A stretch of 64,000 bases of DNA from assembly GCA_010015655.1 (NCBI GenBank), contig ML976742.1:267334-331333 (forward strand). Reading direction: 5' to 3'. Under the pieces are notes generated by a model that worked only from the letters and a program-made list of their open reading frames with translations, was not told the DNA's origin and ran no database searches. Shown in pieces: positions 46,701 through 57,559 of the stretch. Both the position numbers and the translations under genes were made by a program. The stretch's first letter is position 1. Each line of letters begins with the position of its first letter. Source of the DNA: Bimuria novae-zelandiae CBS 107.79 (taxonomy: Eukaryota > Ascomycota > Dothideomycetes > Pleosporales > Didymosphaeriaceae).

Positions 46701-48560
46701 GAGATTACTACCTAACACCACCTTTAACTCTACTACCTATAGCTCTGCTAGCATAGCTAATAACAGGGGAAAATATAAACCTACCCGAGATTACTTTATC
46801 TAAGACAGTCCCCTGGGCAGCAGCTTTTATGGCAGGAACGGAAGCAGGAAGGGTCGGAAAATATAATAGGAATACGATTAACAAAGCCTAGATGAAAAGA
46901 CTACTAGCGAAGGGCGTTAAGATTTACTAATTATAGTTACCTCTGCCACCCACTTGTAAAACGGACCTTAACTAATATCCGATAGGAGAATTATTCCGGG
47001 AAGCGCAGCAATCGCATCTGGACAGTTATAGAATTACCTAATCCTAGATAGAAGTACCGTACAAGACAGTAAAGGTAATAGGCCAACAAATCCTAGACTG
47101 CATGTGGGTGTATATATACAAGTTTAATAAATATTACTAGTTTATTAAGTGCAAAGCGCGACTGGTAGTTAGAGGAGACTAATAACGCAATATAACCTCT
47201 TAGGACACCTACGCAGCAACATTAGCTAGAAGATTCTTTTACTTACTTATAGTAATTGCTGCCAAATATAACCTCAAACTTATATAATATAACGTTACTA
47301 ACGCGTTTGTACACGTATTACTAGATCGAGAAGTCTACATGCGCATGCCGCCTAGATATCAAAAACCTAGTACTGTCCTTAAAGTCTAGAAGGCACTTTA
47401 CGGACTGCGAATCTTATTACTTCTTTAGTAGAAAGAGTTCACAGCTACGCTTATTAAGTTCGGTTTTTAAACTATGCCCTATAAGCCATGCTATATAATT
47501 AAGGATAGTATTATTATCTTCTTTTACGTAGACGACATTATTATTGCGCACTACTAAGATAAAGCTAGCTAAGCTTAGTAAGTCGTAGAACAACTTAGGA
47601 AGAAATACTTAATAACAGGCGGAGAAGACCTACTATAGTTCCTAGGAATTAAAGTAATTAGAGATTAGTAAAACTAACTTATTTAACTCTCCTAGGCTGC
47701 ATACTGTGATAAAATCAGCTAGCTGGTTAATGACTAAATAATCTAACATGACACCCTAATGGGCATAGGGGAGCTTAAGCCGAGAGAAGGGCTGGCTTCG
47801 CTTATAAAGATTAACAAATACCAACGTAAGATTAGATTACTTCTATATATAGTTATTAGTACCCGACCGGATATTGCATTTGTAACCTTAAGGCTAGCGA
47901 GATTCTTATTAAATCCTAGTCTAGAACATTATTATGCGGCTGACCGAGCCCTGCTGTACCTTAACAAAACAAAGTAGAAGACACTTTAACTTAGAGGAGG
48001 CAAATCCTTGCAGGTAGCAAGTAATACCTTATTTATAGATAACACTCTAGACCATAAGAGCTCGCAAGGCTACGCTATTAAGCTATTTAATAGCCTTATT
48101 ATATAGCGTGCAAGCAAACAAGACACTATTACTATGTTAACTATAGAAGCTAAGCTCCTTGCTCTGGCGCAAGTCGCAAGGGAAGCTATCTTTACATTAA
48201 AATTAATAGAGGAACTAAAAGTTAAGCTACCTAGCCCTACTATTATAATCTAATGTAACAACTAGCAAACTATTTGGCTAGTAACGCAGGAGATCTTGAA
48301 GCTGCATACGAAGCTTCGACACGTTAATATATATAATTACTAGCTCCGACAGGAAGTAACCAGGGGAAGGATAAAGGTAGAATACACTAAATCCGCAAAG
48401 ATAATTATAGACAGCTTAACTAAAGCACTCCTAGTAAATTAGTGGCAGAACTTCCTAAAGTAACTGGGACTAGTAGAGGTAAGGGATTAAAAGGTAGCTA
48501 ATAAAGCACCTTTAGAGGAGATTCAAGACCAGCTTAATAACCTTACCCTCGTCTAATAAC
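43775..48560 (+). pseudogene. copia-3 gag-pol remnant
   Basis: The plus-strand frame with stops shows gag from about 43775. A zinc knuckle reads CLACDIRHPIRECFYL at about 44837-44885. Protease lies near 45150-45240 (LNSGSTCHITND), the pre-integrase block near 45590 (LLWHKRLGYPGPAVIKHLV), integrase to about 46500, and reverse transcriptase from about 47050. The YVDD box is intact as FYVDDIIIAHY near 47525-47555. RNase H lies near 48040-48260. A 72-codon open stretch survives at 47759-47977. Overall inactive. Confidence 0.82.
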
Positions 48561-48598
48561 CTTGGCCATGGCTCGAACGGCTCTAAGCTAAGGGGGTG

Positions 48599-48774
48599 TG
48601 TCAGATAAAAAGCATATCAAGTTCGGAGGATCAGGGGTAGCCCGAAAAAGGCCAGGGATTAACCGAGAACACACAGAACCTGCCGAGGGAACCCCGTAGA
48701 CAGGCAGAACAACCTAATACATTAATTCAACCCCCCGAATCATCAGGACATCCATTAAGACGTGACATCTAACA
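48599..48774 (+). repeat. copia-3 3' LTR
   Basis: 176 bp partner of 43566-43741, followed directly by the GTTAC duplication. Confidence 0.93.
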
Positions 48775-50341
48775 GTTACGAAGTCTATATAAGGCGTGCT
48801 TAAGTTCTAGTAGTTCTTTAAGTTCTTCTTTATATCCTTCTAGATAGCGTACGTAGGTAGTTCAATTAACTAATATATTTAAAAAGGCGTTAAGTACGTC
48901 GTACTAGTATAGATCTAGGTTAAATACTACTACTAGGGCGATAAAGTATCTAAAAATCTTTATAGCTAGCATTACTGCGTAGGTGTTGCCCTAGTCTTGC
49001 TACAGATTTCCTTGGATAACTAGTTAAGTTTTAAACTTATAGAGCTATCTATCCTTATAAAACTTATATAAGAATACCTATATAAGTATTAGCACTTTTA
49101 TATTTACTTCCTTAGTAGCCTCTAGACCTCTTTTAAAGTATTTTTAACTAATAATATAGTTAATCTCTTCTTAGCTTACTATCTTAAACTTAGTACTAAA
49201 TAAATAATAGTCTTGATCCTTTTACCTCTTTAGCTTTAGTAGTAGTTAGTTATAGAGTAGTTAAGTCTTTAGTGCTTCGCTAAGTAGCTTTGCTAGTACT
49301 ATAAGATTAATATAAGCCGCGAATATTACTAGGTACGTACTAAAGTTTCTTAATTTTTAGCTTTACTTACCTTTTATTACGTTTTTTATAACAGTTAACT
49401 ACTAATCTTTTTATATTACTTTACTTTATTTAACGTTTAATTTGGTTTTTCTCCTTTTAAAACTAGAGCGTAGCCTTTAGCTAGCCTATATTATCTAGCT
49501 AATTTATAAATTAGCGTATTTCGTCCTTCTCTAGTATCTCTTTTGGAGTAATACGAGCTAGTTAAGTATCCTTAATCTTAGCCTTAAATTTAGATTTAGA
49601 ATTAAGTTTTAGCTCTAGCTTAGGCCTATAGGAATAGTCTTCTAGTATAGATAACTAATTAATTAATATATTACTATAATTAGGCATCTCCTTTGTATTA
49701 AGTACTTTTTACTACCTTATAAATATAGCTCTTCTCTATATACTTGTCTTGCTTATTATAGAGCTTGCCTTATAGGAAGATAACGTCTCGAGTTTATATA
49801 ACTTATCTAATTATTAGTAACTACACTTAGTATTATATTAGTTAAGTTAAAGCCTACTAAGTAGCTAATTAAGGCTTAAAATCTAAGCTTATCTTTTTTA
49901 AATAGCTTCTTATTAAGTACATACGCTCCTACTTTAATTACATTTAGATAAGTAACTAATGGCTTTGCCCCCTTAACTTTAGTATAAAAGCATTCCTATT
50001 ATTTCGCTTTAGTTAGTGTATAATTACGTAGGTATATAGCTAATATAACGTACTTATTAGCGTATACCTTTAGTAGACCTACGTGTAGGCGTATAGCTCT
50101 ACCTTAAATTATAATAGTTTTTCCTACGTGTTTAATAGCGCCACATTAAGCTTTTATAGCTCTAGCTTTAACATTAATTCTAAGTTTTATATAGAGTTTT
50201 AGTAGTTTAACGTATTTAGCCTTTATATTTAGCTATATAATAATAACTTAGCTTTAGAATTATTACTTTATCTTAGCTAGTAATTACTTAAAGACATTAG
50301 TTAAAGTAGCCTTTATTTTATTAGGTATATAGTATCCTTTA

Positions 50342-50771
50342 TGTCACGGCCAGTGACGAAGGCGGTAGGAATCAGCTCTGTTGGGCGCTATGGACGAAGA
50401 TTCTACTCTAAGGAGAAAAGAAGGGAAACCCTCGAGAGCTGAGGAGACGCCATATCCAAGACGCAGTGACCACCTGCAGTCATGTGCGGGCTGTTAGAGC
50501 AGGTGCCTGCCAAGACGTTCTGGGAAGGAGACGCTGTAGTCAGGACGCAGCTACTTATAGTCACGTGCAGGCTAGTAGGGCAGGCGCCTGCCCCGACATT
50601 CTAGGAACGGTCCTCACACTTTATGCCACTTCGTGTACTAATTAAAAGCGTAGAATAGACACAATTACTATTATAATAACGCTCTCCTTACTCTAAGAGC
50701 TATATTAGATTTATACTAATATATTGAAATAATTAAGCTACGAGTTCTCGAGGTAGCCTACGACTAATAAT
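50342..50771. mobile_element. probable solo LTR
   Basis: A GC-rich block starts TGTCACGGCCAGTGACG, a start typical of gypsy LTRs. It is flanked by CTTTA at 50337-50341 and 50772-50776. The right end (CTAATAAT) is not a normal LTR terminus, so the exact end or the duplication may be fortuitous. Both flanks belong to the old copia element. The left half contains two diverged copies of a CAGTGACCACCTGCAGTCA-like segment (about 50465-50545 and 50540-50600). Confidence 0.5.
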
Positions 50772-51707
50772 CTTTATTAGTTTTAACTATATATACGTCT
50801 TATAGTCCTTCTACTTTGGTGCTTAACTGTCTAAGATGTGTAGGCCTTTAATGCTCTTAGGCAAGTGCTTAATCGCCTCTCTACTAGCGTGGCCCTATAT
50901 AGTATGTACTTCCTCTATAGTAAGCTATAGTTACTTTTTTAGTTTATATAAAGGCTTCTTACGCACGTGTACTAAAACTATGAGTAAAGAACTAGTATCT
51001 AGTCTCTTTATGTCTTTAGCGTCTATTAACCAGTAATTACTAATATAGTTAAGCTTATAAACTGTATTTTTCTAGCTTTTCTAATATAGATGGTCTCGTC
51101 CTAAGTTAAAATAAATGCCGATTAATCGATAGCGTAATAGGCTAATAATATTAGTAAGAAATTTTAAAATATATATAACATAGATAAGCTTTATTTACTC
51201 CGTGCCTTTAGGTATATTAATAAGTAGGGTAACGTCTCCCTACTTATATATTAATAGCTTTTAGTCTTTATTTTAATAATTTTATTTATTTTATTAGCTC
51301 GCTTCTTCTAACTAGAGGCTTCGCTATTTATAATATATATATTTAATCCTAGGTTAAGACTTTATTAATTAATTAAATTTAGCTTAAATATTGACTTGCT
51401 TGCGTAGTTAGAGATTATTATAAGCTATAACATATAACTATTTAGCGTATTAAGCGTAGGTCTATAATTATTAAACTATTATAGTACTATTAAGACTATA
51501 GACGCTACTAGTCCTGTCTAGTGTTTAGCTTTTACTATATTTATATTTGCTTTAAGTGCTACCTTTATAGCTCTTCTAAATATTAATTAACCTACTATAG
51601 CTTTATTAAATTATTCTTATATTTTAAGCTTAGGTATTAATTCTTAGGGATTGCCTTTTACTCTAAAGTACTAATAGTTCTTAAATTAATAATTGAGGCT
51701 ATATAGA

Positions 51708-51949
51708 TGTTGGCTTTAAACCTGCGCAACACTGCTACGGCTTTCACCGCCATGCAGTTTGCCTGCGGTTTGTTGCGCAGTTTGCCTGTGGTTTGTTGCG
51801 CTAGTCCTGATTAGGCTAGCAAGGGACAAACCACGCTCGATAAATACTTCTCACAACAGCCCACCACAATAGATCTGCAATCAAGAATCAAATCAATACC
51901 ACATCGTTGCAACGAAGTCTTGATCCAACAGCCTATTGCCGTATCAACA
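51708..51949. mobile_element. solo LTR with perfect 5-bp duplication
   Basis: 242 bp starting TGTTGGCTTTAAACC and ending CCGTATCAACA, flanked by ATAGA (51703-51707 and 51950-51954). It is not RIP-mutated, in contrast to its flanks. It contains a 23-bp tandem duplication (51754-51776 and 51777-51799) with one mismatch. Confidence 0.85.
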
Positions 51950-51964
51950 ATAGACACTTAGGAG

Positions 51965-51998
51965 TTTTATTATTTTTATTTTTATTTTTATTTTCTAT
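51965..51998 (+). repeat. TATTTT microsatellite
   Basis: Several copies of a TATTTTTATTTT-type unit in AT-rich debris. Confidence 0.8.
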
Positions 51999-51999
51999 T

Positions 52000-52611
52000 A
52001 CTTATAGCTTATCTTAATTCTAACTAATGCCTAGTGTAGTAAAGATACTAAGTAACGACGCTACAAGTCTTATTAAGCGCTAGTATATAGTAAATTAAGT
52101 AATAAAATTATTTAGGCTTTTAATACACTATCCTTAGATTTATATTGTAAATATATTAGCTTACTAAGTAGTTACCTATATGTTGTTAAGACCTTTAATA
52201 GCGAGGAGGAAATCGCGCTATACTTATAGTGTTATGAGGTGCTCACACCTTCGTCCGATCCGGATTAGGACAGTAAGGCTAAAGTAGCACTTTATAGATT
52301 ATTTAGTAGTATAAGTTAATGCGACACTTAGCGCATAGCTATATAATTTAATCTTATAATAAATAAAATAACTATTAGTTTATATAGGAGAACGTACTCG
52401 CATAGAAGATATTTTAGTTAACTATAAAGTGTATATAAAGGAAACTGTCCTATATATATACTTAGCTAGCTTAGTTACTTAGTCTTACTAATTAACTAAG
52501 TAGTTACGTAACTACTATAGCTAGTTTCTTAGCGTCCTTGTCTTGACGTGGTCCTGGCCGCCCTGTCTCTTTAAGCGCCTATCCCCTCCACTCTGTGTCT
52601 GGTTTGTAACA
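52000..52611 (-). mobile_element. gypsy LTR and leader remnant (minus)
   Basis: The right end on the minus strand begins TGTTACAAACCAGACAC at 52611. From about 52460 to 52200 it matches 62290-62460 in reverse orientation (shared words GCGAGTACRTTCTCCTAT and GTGTCGCAT, then ACTTATACTACTAAATAATC). It is therefore related to the 62021 gypsy element, though the outer LTR part differs. The body to the left is not recognisable. Confidence 0.6.
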
Positions 52612-52930
52612 TATAGTAATGTTGTTACAATTAATGCAGTAAGACAAAGGGTAACCGTGTAAGGCAGTAAAATTAGTGTATTATTAATTATGTTATTCTA
52701 TTATGTTGTTGTATTCCTGCTGCGCTCTCCACGAGCTAGAAGTAGGGTCTATTTACATAACGTATTTATAATCTTATTAAGGTAAAAGGTGCTTAAAATA
52801 ATAAGAAAGTAGCACTATTAGTCCGCGTCTCTTTATAACTATTATACACTCCCTTATTCTATAGTTAATCTATAACGTAAGGATAAATCTCTTAAGTGTC
52901 CTTCTCTATCTTACGAGCCTTTCAATAAAT
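52612..52930. repeat. AT-rich repeat debris, unassigned
   Basis: A RIP-type composition with a small GC-richer patch (CCTGCTGCGCTCTCCACGAG near 52716). No family could be assigned. Confidence 0.4.
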
Positions 52931-54125
52931 ATCTATAAGGTATAGTAACTATATAAATTTAATATGCTTTTATTAAGGAAGGATCTTTATTATGCCGTTA
53001 GTAGGTATTTAGTTTATAGACTTCTATTAGACGTAGAGGTAATTCTTCTTAACCTCCTAGTAGATCTAGTTCTAGTAGATATTAACGTGTTTAAGCTTTA
53101 TGCTAAGCTGTCTATCTCTTTTATAACTATACCTATAGTCTATTAGTTATTACAATAAATAATAGGTATTTAATTAAGCTTTAAAAATAGTCTTTTAAAT
53201 AGGTAGCAATACTCCTCTATCTCAAATCTAGTAAGTAATAGAGTAAGAAATTCTACTTTAGTAGTTAATTTTATAACTATGTATTATATCGTTAATTTCT
53301 AATTAATAGTTATACTAAATAACTAAAATACGTATCCTTAAGAGCTTTAGCGCGTCTTAATATTATTAGTAAAAAAAGCGTTAGATACCCTAAAGAAGAT
53401 AGGATCGCAATAGTTTTATAGCGTTATAAGATACTTTTAAATTTTTACTTTATTAATAGCTTGCGCTTGTAGAGCTTAATATTTTATCTTAAAAATATAA
53501 CGCTACACCTTTTAAATAGATTTAACGTGTGCTTAACTAAGATTAGTTAAATGTAAAGCGTAGATAACGTAAGCGCGAGCTAGATTAGGTTAAGTATACT
53601 ATATTAGGTAAGTAAGATAGCTTACAAGCTCTTAATAAGTCTTTATTTAGGCTTTATTTAGTTCCTTAAGAGATTATTCCAGGTAGTTTACCAGCTTAGG
53701 TACCTTTACAAGGCGGCTAGTAGAAATAATATTATACTTAGTAGTAACCGTATTAATATAGGCGTCCTATACTAAGTAAATTATACGTATATTAGTGTCT
53801 TAAACAACGCGTATGCCTAAGAACCACCTAAGTTCTTTAAGGTATTTTAGGCTATAATGCTTATTAAGCTTCTTCTTAAACTCTTAGTATAGATACCTGT
53901 TTATTAGGTAGAAAGCTATAACGATATCGTTAACGTAAATAAATATAATTAACTAGCTATTAACGTAGACGTATAGAAATCCTGGGATAGGCATTAAGCC
54001 TAGAGACTTTAGTATCCCTCTTAGGTCTTTATACTATAGGAGCAGTAATTCCTTTAGTCTATATAAGGCTCTTAGCACCTATAGTAACTTTCTATCCTTC
54101 TTAAAACTATTAGGTATCTAAGCGT
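52930..54125 (-). pseudogene. copia reverse transcriptase/RNase H remnant (minus)
   Basis: Read from 54125 leftwards the minus frame gives FKKDRKLL, ALYRLKELLLL, GLMPIPGFLYVYVN and a degenerate YVDD box (IFIYVNDIVIAFY, near 53950-53910). Then come LRWFLGIRVV and, near 53640-53600, the ELVSYLTYLI segment before RNase H. This is the core of a copia reverse transcriptase with TAG/TAA stops. It resembles the old copia pieces at 43306-43565 and 60861-61289, so these may be one family. No LTRs found. Confidence 0.7.
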
Positions 54126-54148
54126 AAAGCTTTTAATTAAGTATAGCT

Positions 54149-54310
54149 GTATCGGCGCAGGTCATTCAAAGGATCCATATTGGCGTATTTCTTGGCAGAG
54201 GCATATAGGAGTGCATGTATAAGAACGTAGCCTCGAATAAATTAAGTGCCTATAGGCCTAGTATAAAAGAATATAGAAAAGGTACTAAACTATAAAGGCC
54301 TTAAGCTCCT
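54149..54310 (+). repeat. single end of the TA-flanked inverted-repeat element
   Basis: It starts TCGGCGCAGGTCATTCAAAG directly after a TA. It matches both ends of the element at 5622-13252 (shared AGAGGCATATAGGAGTGCRTG and the TAGGCCTAGTATAAAA region). No opposite end follows, so it is truncated. Confidence 0.6.
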
Positions 54311-54864
54311 CTAAATACACCTCTTCCTAGATAGCTAGCTAGCATATATCTACTATAGGTTAACCATTAGTCTAATAGATCTAAAATAGGTCTAAATTAG
54401 ATCCGTAGTTCCCTATTAGTCTAATAGATCCGAAATTGGTCTAATCCAGATAAGTGTTAGTTTTTGGATAATCTTAAATTCTGTCTTAACTAGCTAAGAG
54501 TTTTTATATTAATAAGTAATTATTCCTATTATACTACTCCCTCCTTTATAACTTGCAGATAGTCTCTTATTTATACTATATATAAATTATTTTACGCGTT
54601 TTTACTATTTCTAGCAACTAGCGTAGTTAGTAACGTTATAATAATAATTATAACTTTACTAATTAGTTAATTTTTATTTATTTTATTTCGCTAGTTATGC
54701 GCATAGCTACCTAAATAAGACTATATTTAAAGTAGCTACGAAATTACGTTACATGCCTATATAATATAATTTTATAAGTATTTACAGGTAAGGGGTTGCT
54801 CTTTTTCTATAAATAAATAGAGCTATAATTAGCAAGATATAAAAAAGTAAGTTTTAAAGACGAC
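54311..54864. repeat. AT-rich debris with an imperfect tandem duplication
   Basis: Near 54365-54455 a segment built on ATTAGTCTAATAGATC and GGTCTAA words occurs twice in tandem, and resembles the inner arm of the 5622-13252 element. The rest is AT-rich with no gene. Confidence 0.45.
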
Positions 54865-55052
54865 AGTTGTCGAAAGCCGAGATGGGCGCGCTGAGGGCGG
54901 AACTGAAGAGCATGCTAAGCGAGAGGATATATGTGGGGGTTAGTCCGAGATACTTGACGAGTGGAGCGATTGATGTGGAGGCGCTCATGAAGGGCGAAGG
55001 GAATCTGGAGTTCCTGGGCGACGCGGGTGCGCTGGGGTTTGATGAGGAATAG
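54865..55052 (+). pseudogene. 3' fragment resembling DEAD-box RNA helicase MAK5
   Basis: A GC-normal open frame of about 60 codons ends at TAG 55052. It reads LRAELKSMLSERIYVGVSP, then LTSGAIDVEALM, FLGDAGALGFDEE. From memory this matches the extreme C-terminus of fungal MAK5/DDX24 helicases, which function in 60S ribosome biogenesis. There is no ATG near the left end, and upstream sequence is RIP-mutated debris, so only the tail of the gene is here. MAK5 is expected to be essential, so an intact copy should exist elsewhere, or this is a breakpoint. Confidence 0.5.
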
Positions 55053-55351
55053 CAGTCAGATGAGCTGGTTTGTACATATGGAGATACGTCTAACTACCAG
55101 TTGGTATTTTAAGGTACCTGATATAGGGAACCTTACTCTGGTACACAATTCAAATGCATCCGATGTTTCATGTCAGAGCTACCTATGCTAATCGTTCGGG
55201 GGGCCGGCGCGTACTCACTGATGGTCCCTCATTTTATTGGTTGCTTTGGGATGTTAAGCGCCCCACGTGACGGAAGCGCCCACACTTAGCTGTATACGAC
55301 CAGGCGCGAGCCCCAAAAGTCGGGCGGTTCTTGCCGAGCACTACCTCCATC
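55053..55351. other. intergenic region
   Basis: Mixed composition downstream of the helicase-like fragment; no gene seen. It ends with the MITE target duplication CCTCCATC at 55344-55351. Confidence 0.5.
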
Positions 55352-55639
55352 TAGGGATGTGCCGATACGGGATTTGGTGACTGATACGTGGATATACCGT
55401 ATCTCGTATAATACGGGATATCCCGTATATTAGTAACGTCCTTGGCAGTCCGCTAAGATTCTGAAAAAGCCTAGTTTTACTAGTATAAACTAGACTTTTT
55501 TAGAATAGTGGGGTTACTAAGGATAATATACTATATAGTATATAAAGGGCTTGGCATACGGTAACTAAATCGCTATCCCTGGAAGTACCGTACCAGATAC
55601 GGGATATCCGGTAATCCGTAAGTTACATGCTCATCTCTA
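55352..55639. mobile_element. 288-bp hAT-type MITE with perfect 8-bp duplication
   Basis: It starts TAGGGATGTGCCGATACGGG and ends GCTCATCTCTA, giving imperfect inverted ends of the common hAT form TAGGGATG. It is flanked by CCTCCATC (55344-55351 and 55640-55647). There is no coding capacity. Inside, the words GATACGGGAT and ATCCCGTAT recur at both sides, and AGTCTAG-type arms around TAGTTTTACTAGTATAAACT can form a hairpin. Confidence 0.88.
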
Positions 55640-55647
55640 CCTCCATC

Positions 55648-56280
55648 CCTCCCGCAAAACCCCGTTTCGTCCCCAATATTTGTGACGTCGAGAAAAGTGC
55701 TGAGGCAATCGTTGTTTTGATTGAGAAGCTACTCTATGGAGCTATATACTGTGTGGATCACGTGCACAGGCCGCACGTACGCGGGTGGCCCAAGCTTCTA
55801 TACTGAACCGTCACAATATTTGATCTGGGCGCTTGGACGATAGCACTTTACTGTGCCACAGCCTTACTTCTGAGGTGGGGACGGTTGCGCTGCAATGGTT
55901 TGCCGCCATGTAGCTCACGTCCGGTTCTTATCAACAACCAAGCTGTGTCCAATTTGATCCCTCTTTCTCATAGGCGTCAATACGCGCGCGCGCTTGGCAG
56001 CGACTTTGTAAAGGTAAAATCGGCTTGATAAGATAGGATGGAACTAAGGCACTAATGCAAAAGCTGGCACAAAAGAGCTGCACAGGCTCTACGTGATTCA
56101 CGCAGCGTGCATGATGGGGCCAGGATGCCGTCGCTAGTACGGAACTACGCCGCAGGATATCCGGCTGCATGGATTCCACTGATTGATTAATCGACTGCTC
56201 TCCTTGCCCTCCTGCCGGGCGTTCGCCGTTCGTACAACCTCATCGTAAAGATTATATCACATTCAAGTTCATGCTGGAGT
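55648..56280. other. intergenic region upstream of the DUF3176 gene
   Basis: 633 bp with gene-like composition. It contains an open frame on the minus strand (56179-55931) without domains, judged spurious. It presumably holds the promoter of the gene at 56281; no specific element can be named. Confidence 0.45.
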
Positions 56281-57559
56281 ATGCCTCGCTCACCTTCCAC
56301 GGACGCCGATATTCCCAGTTATCTCGACACGACCAATGATCAGACTTCTTTGGAAACCAAAGACCCTGTCGAGCATATATGTCCGAAATGCTCCGCGAGC
56401 TCAAAAGATCAGCCTATCCACTGCATATCGGTGTCGGCGGCTCCACCTCCCTATTGCACAGTGGCTCCAAGAATACAATCTTCTACGAGATTGTCTGCTG
56501 TTCCTGTCCTTAATTTACAGACATCTGATCATGGGCTCGGGCCAGCCCATCCACATCGACCTGCAGCCGCTTTCCGGTCCTACGAAGGAAGGCTCCAACT
56601 AAGGTTCCGTGGTAATGGGCTCTCGCCCGTCTCTCCTCAGATCTCCGACCCAGGTCTCCACAGCGGCCGGCAGAGCCAACTAGGCCTCGGTATATCGGAT
56701 GCAGAAGCCAGATCGCATTTTAGCCCAATGACGCCCGGGACAGCGGAGAAGGCCGAAGAAGCGGAGAAATTTGAGGACACACAAACCGAGAAACCAAGTC
56801 CCAAGGGTCATCCCGGCAAATTAAATTTCGCGCAAAAGATTGAGCAGAAGCTGTGGAAATACAGCGCCTCCAAAAACGTTCTCAAAAGATGGCTTGTCGA
56901 AATCATCAGTTGGACCATAAGCGCTCTTTCTATGGCTGGCATCGTGGCTGTTCTTTACATCTACCGAAATCAACCCTTACCGCGGTGGCCCCTGAACATA
57001 ACATTGGGCGCTTATATATCGGTCTTAGCAAAAGTCAGCACTGCTGCTCTACTTCTTCCCGTTTCCGAAGCTCTTGGGCAATTGAAGTGGATTTGGTTCC
57101 ACGTAAAGCGAGACAAATCTGAACAAAGCAAGAAATTGTGGGATTTTGAGTAAGTAATGAGGTTCCGCAGAGTGGATGATACAATTGAAAGGCAGCATGC
57201 GTCCGCAACCTTACCTTTAATATTCTTTTGCCGTGTCTTGGATCGGGCACTGACTCCTTTTCCTTCGTCTTTTTGTCAACCTCGCTGACTTCCTGGTCCA
57301 ACTAGGCTATTCGACAACGCCTCCAGAGGTCCTTGGGGTTCCTTCGTATTAATGCTACGCACCAAATGCGCGTCACTAAGTCGGGCACCCTAGTTTCCGA
57401 CACCCCCCATTTTCCGACACCCCGCCAAATTTCGCCGCTGCCACCACTCTACGTTGCGAATGTGCTCACAGCTTCATCAAATAATTTTAAAAAAGCATTA
57501 AAAAAATCGTATTTAAAGGATTTTAATCGCTTTCTTCATCTATACTTAAATCACGATTA

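Larger units (their letters stand above)
43566..48774 (+). mobile_element. copia-3 LTR retrotransposon (plus)
   Basis: The 176-bp LTRs are 43566-43741 and 48599-48774, starting TGTCAGATAAAAAGCATATC and ending ACATCTAACA. The 5-bp duplication GTTAC (43561-43565 and 48775-48779) is perfect. A polypurine tract CTAAGGGGG precedes the right LTR. Length 5209 bp. It is inserted within the reverse transcriptase region of the old copia element, independently of copia-1. Confidence 0.94.
31544..51707 (-). mobile_element. old copia element (outer host of the nest), minus strand, in pieces
   Basis: Pieces not belonging to younger insertions are about 31544-31672, 32129-32790, 43306-43565, 48780-50341 and 50772-51707. 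Read together on the minus strand they follow copia order. The integrase N-terminus (GHASREAIKHLPKSIKGLHI) lies near 50930-50870. A reverse transcriptase block (YDVLNAFLNI, then YVRYLEGYKE) near 48900-48830 is interrupted by copia-3 at 48775. The degenerate YVDD box (LLFINNIVV) lies near 43460, and the segment leading into RNase H (ELVRSLAYIVIYTRPDVAHA after allowing for stops) near 32630-32550. Its own LTRs were not found. It is the oldest layer of the nest. Confidence 0.65.

Noticed and set aside
50836..51036. 66-codon plus-strand frame resembling a small membrane protein
   Set aside because: It is antisense to the pre-integrase block of the old copia element (GHASREAIKHLP on the minus strand).
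55931..56179. 82-codon minus-strand open frame upstream of the DUF3176 gene
   Set aside because: No domain or membrane signature; sits in the likely promoter region.
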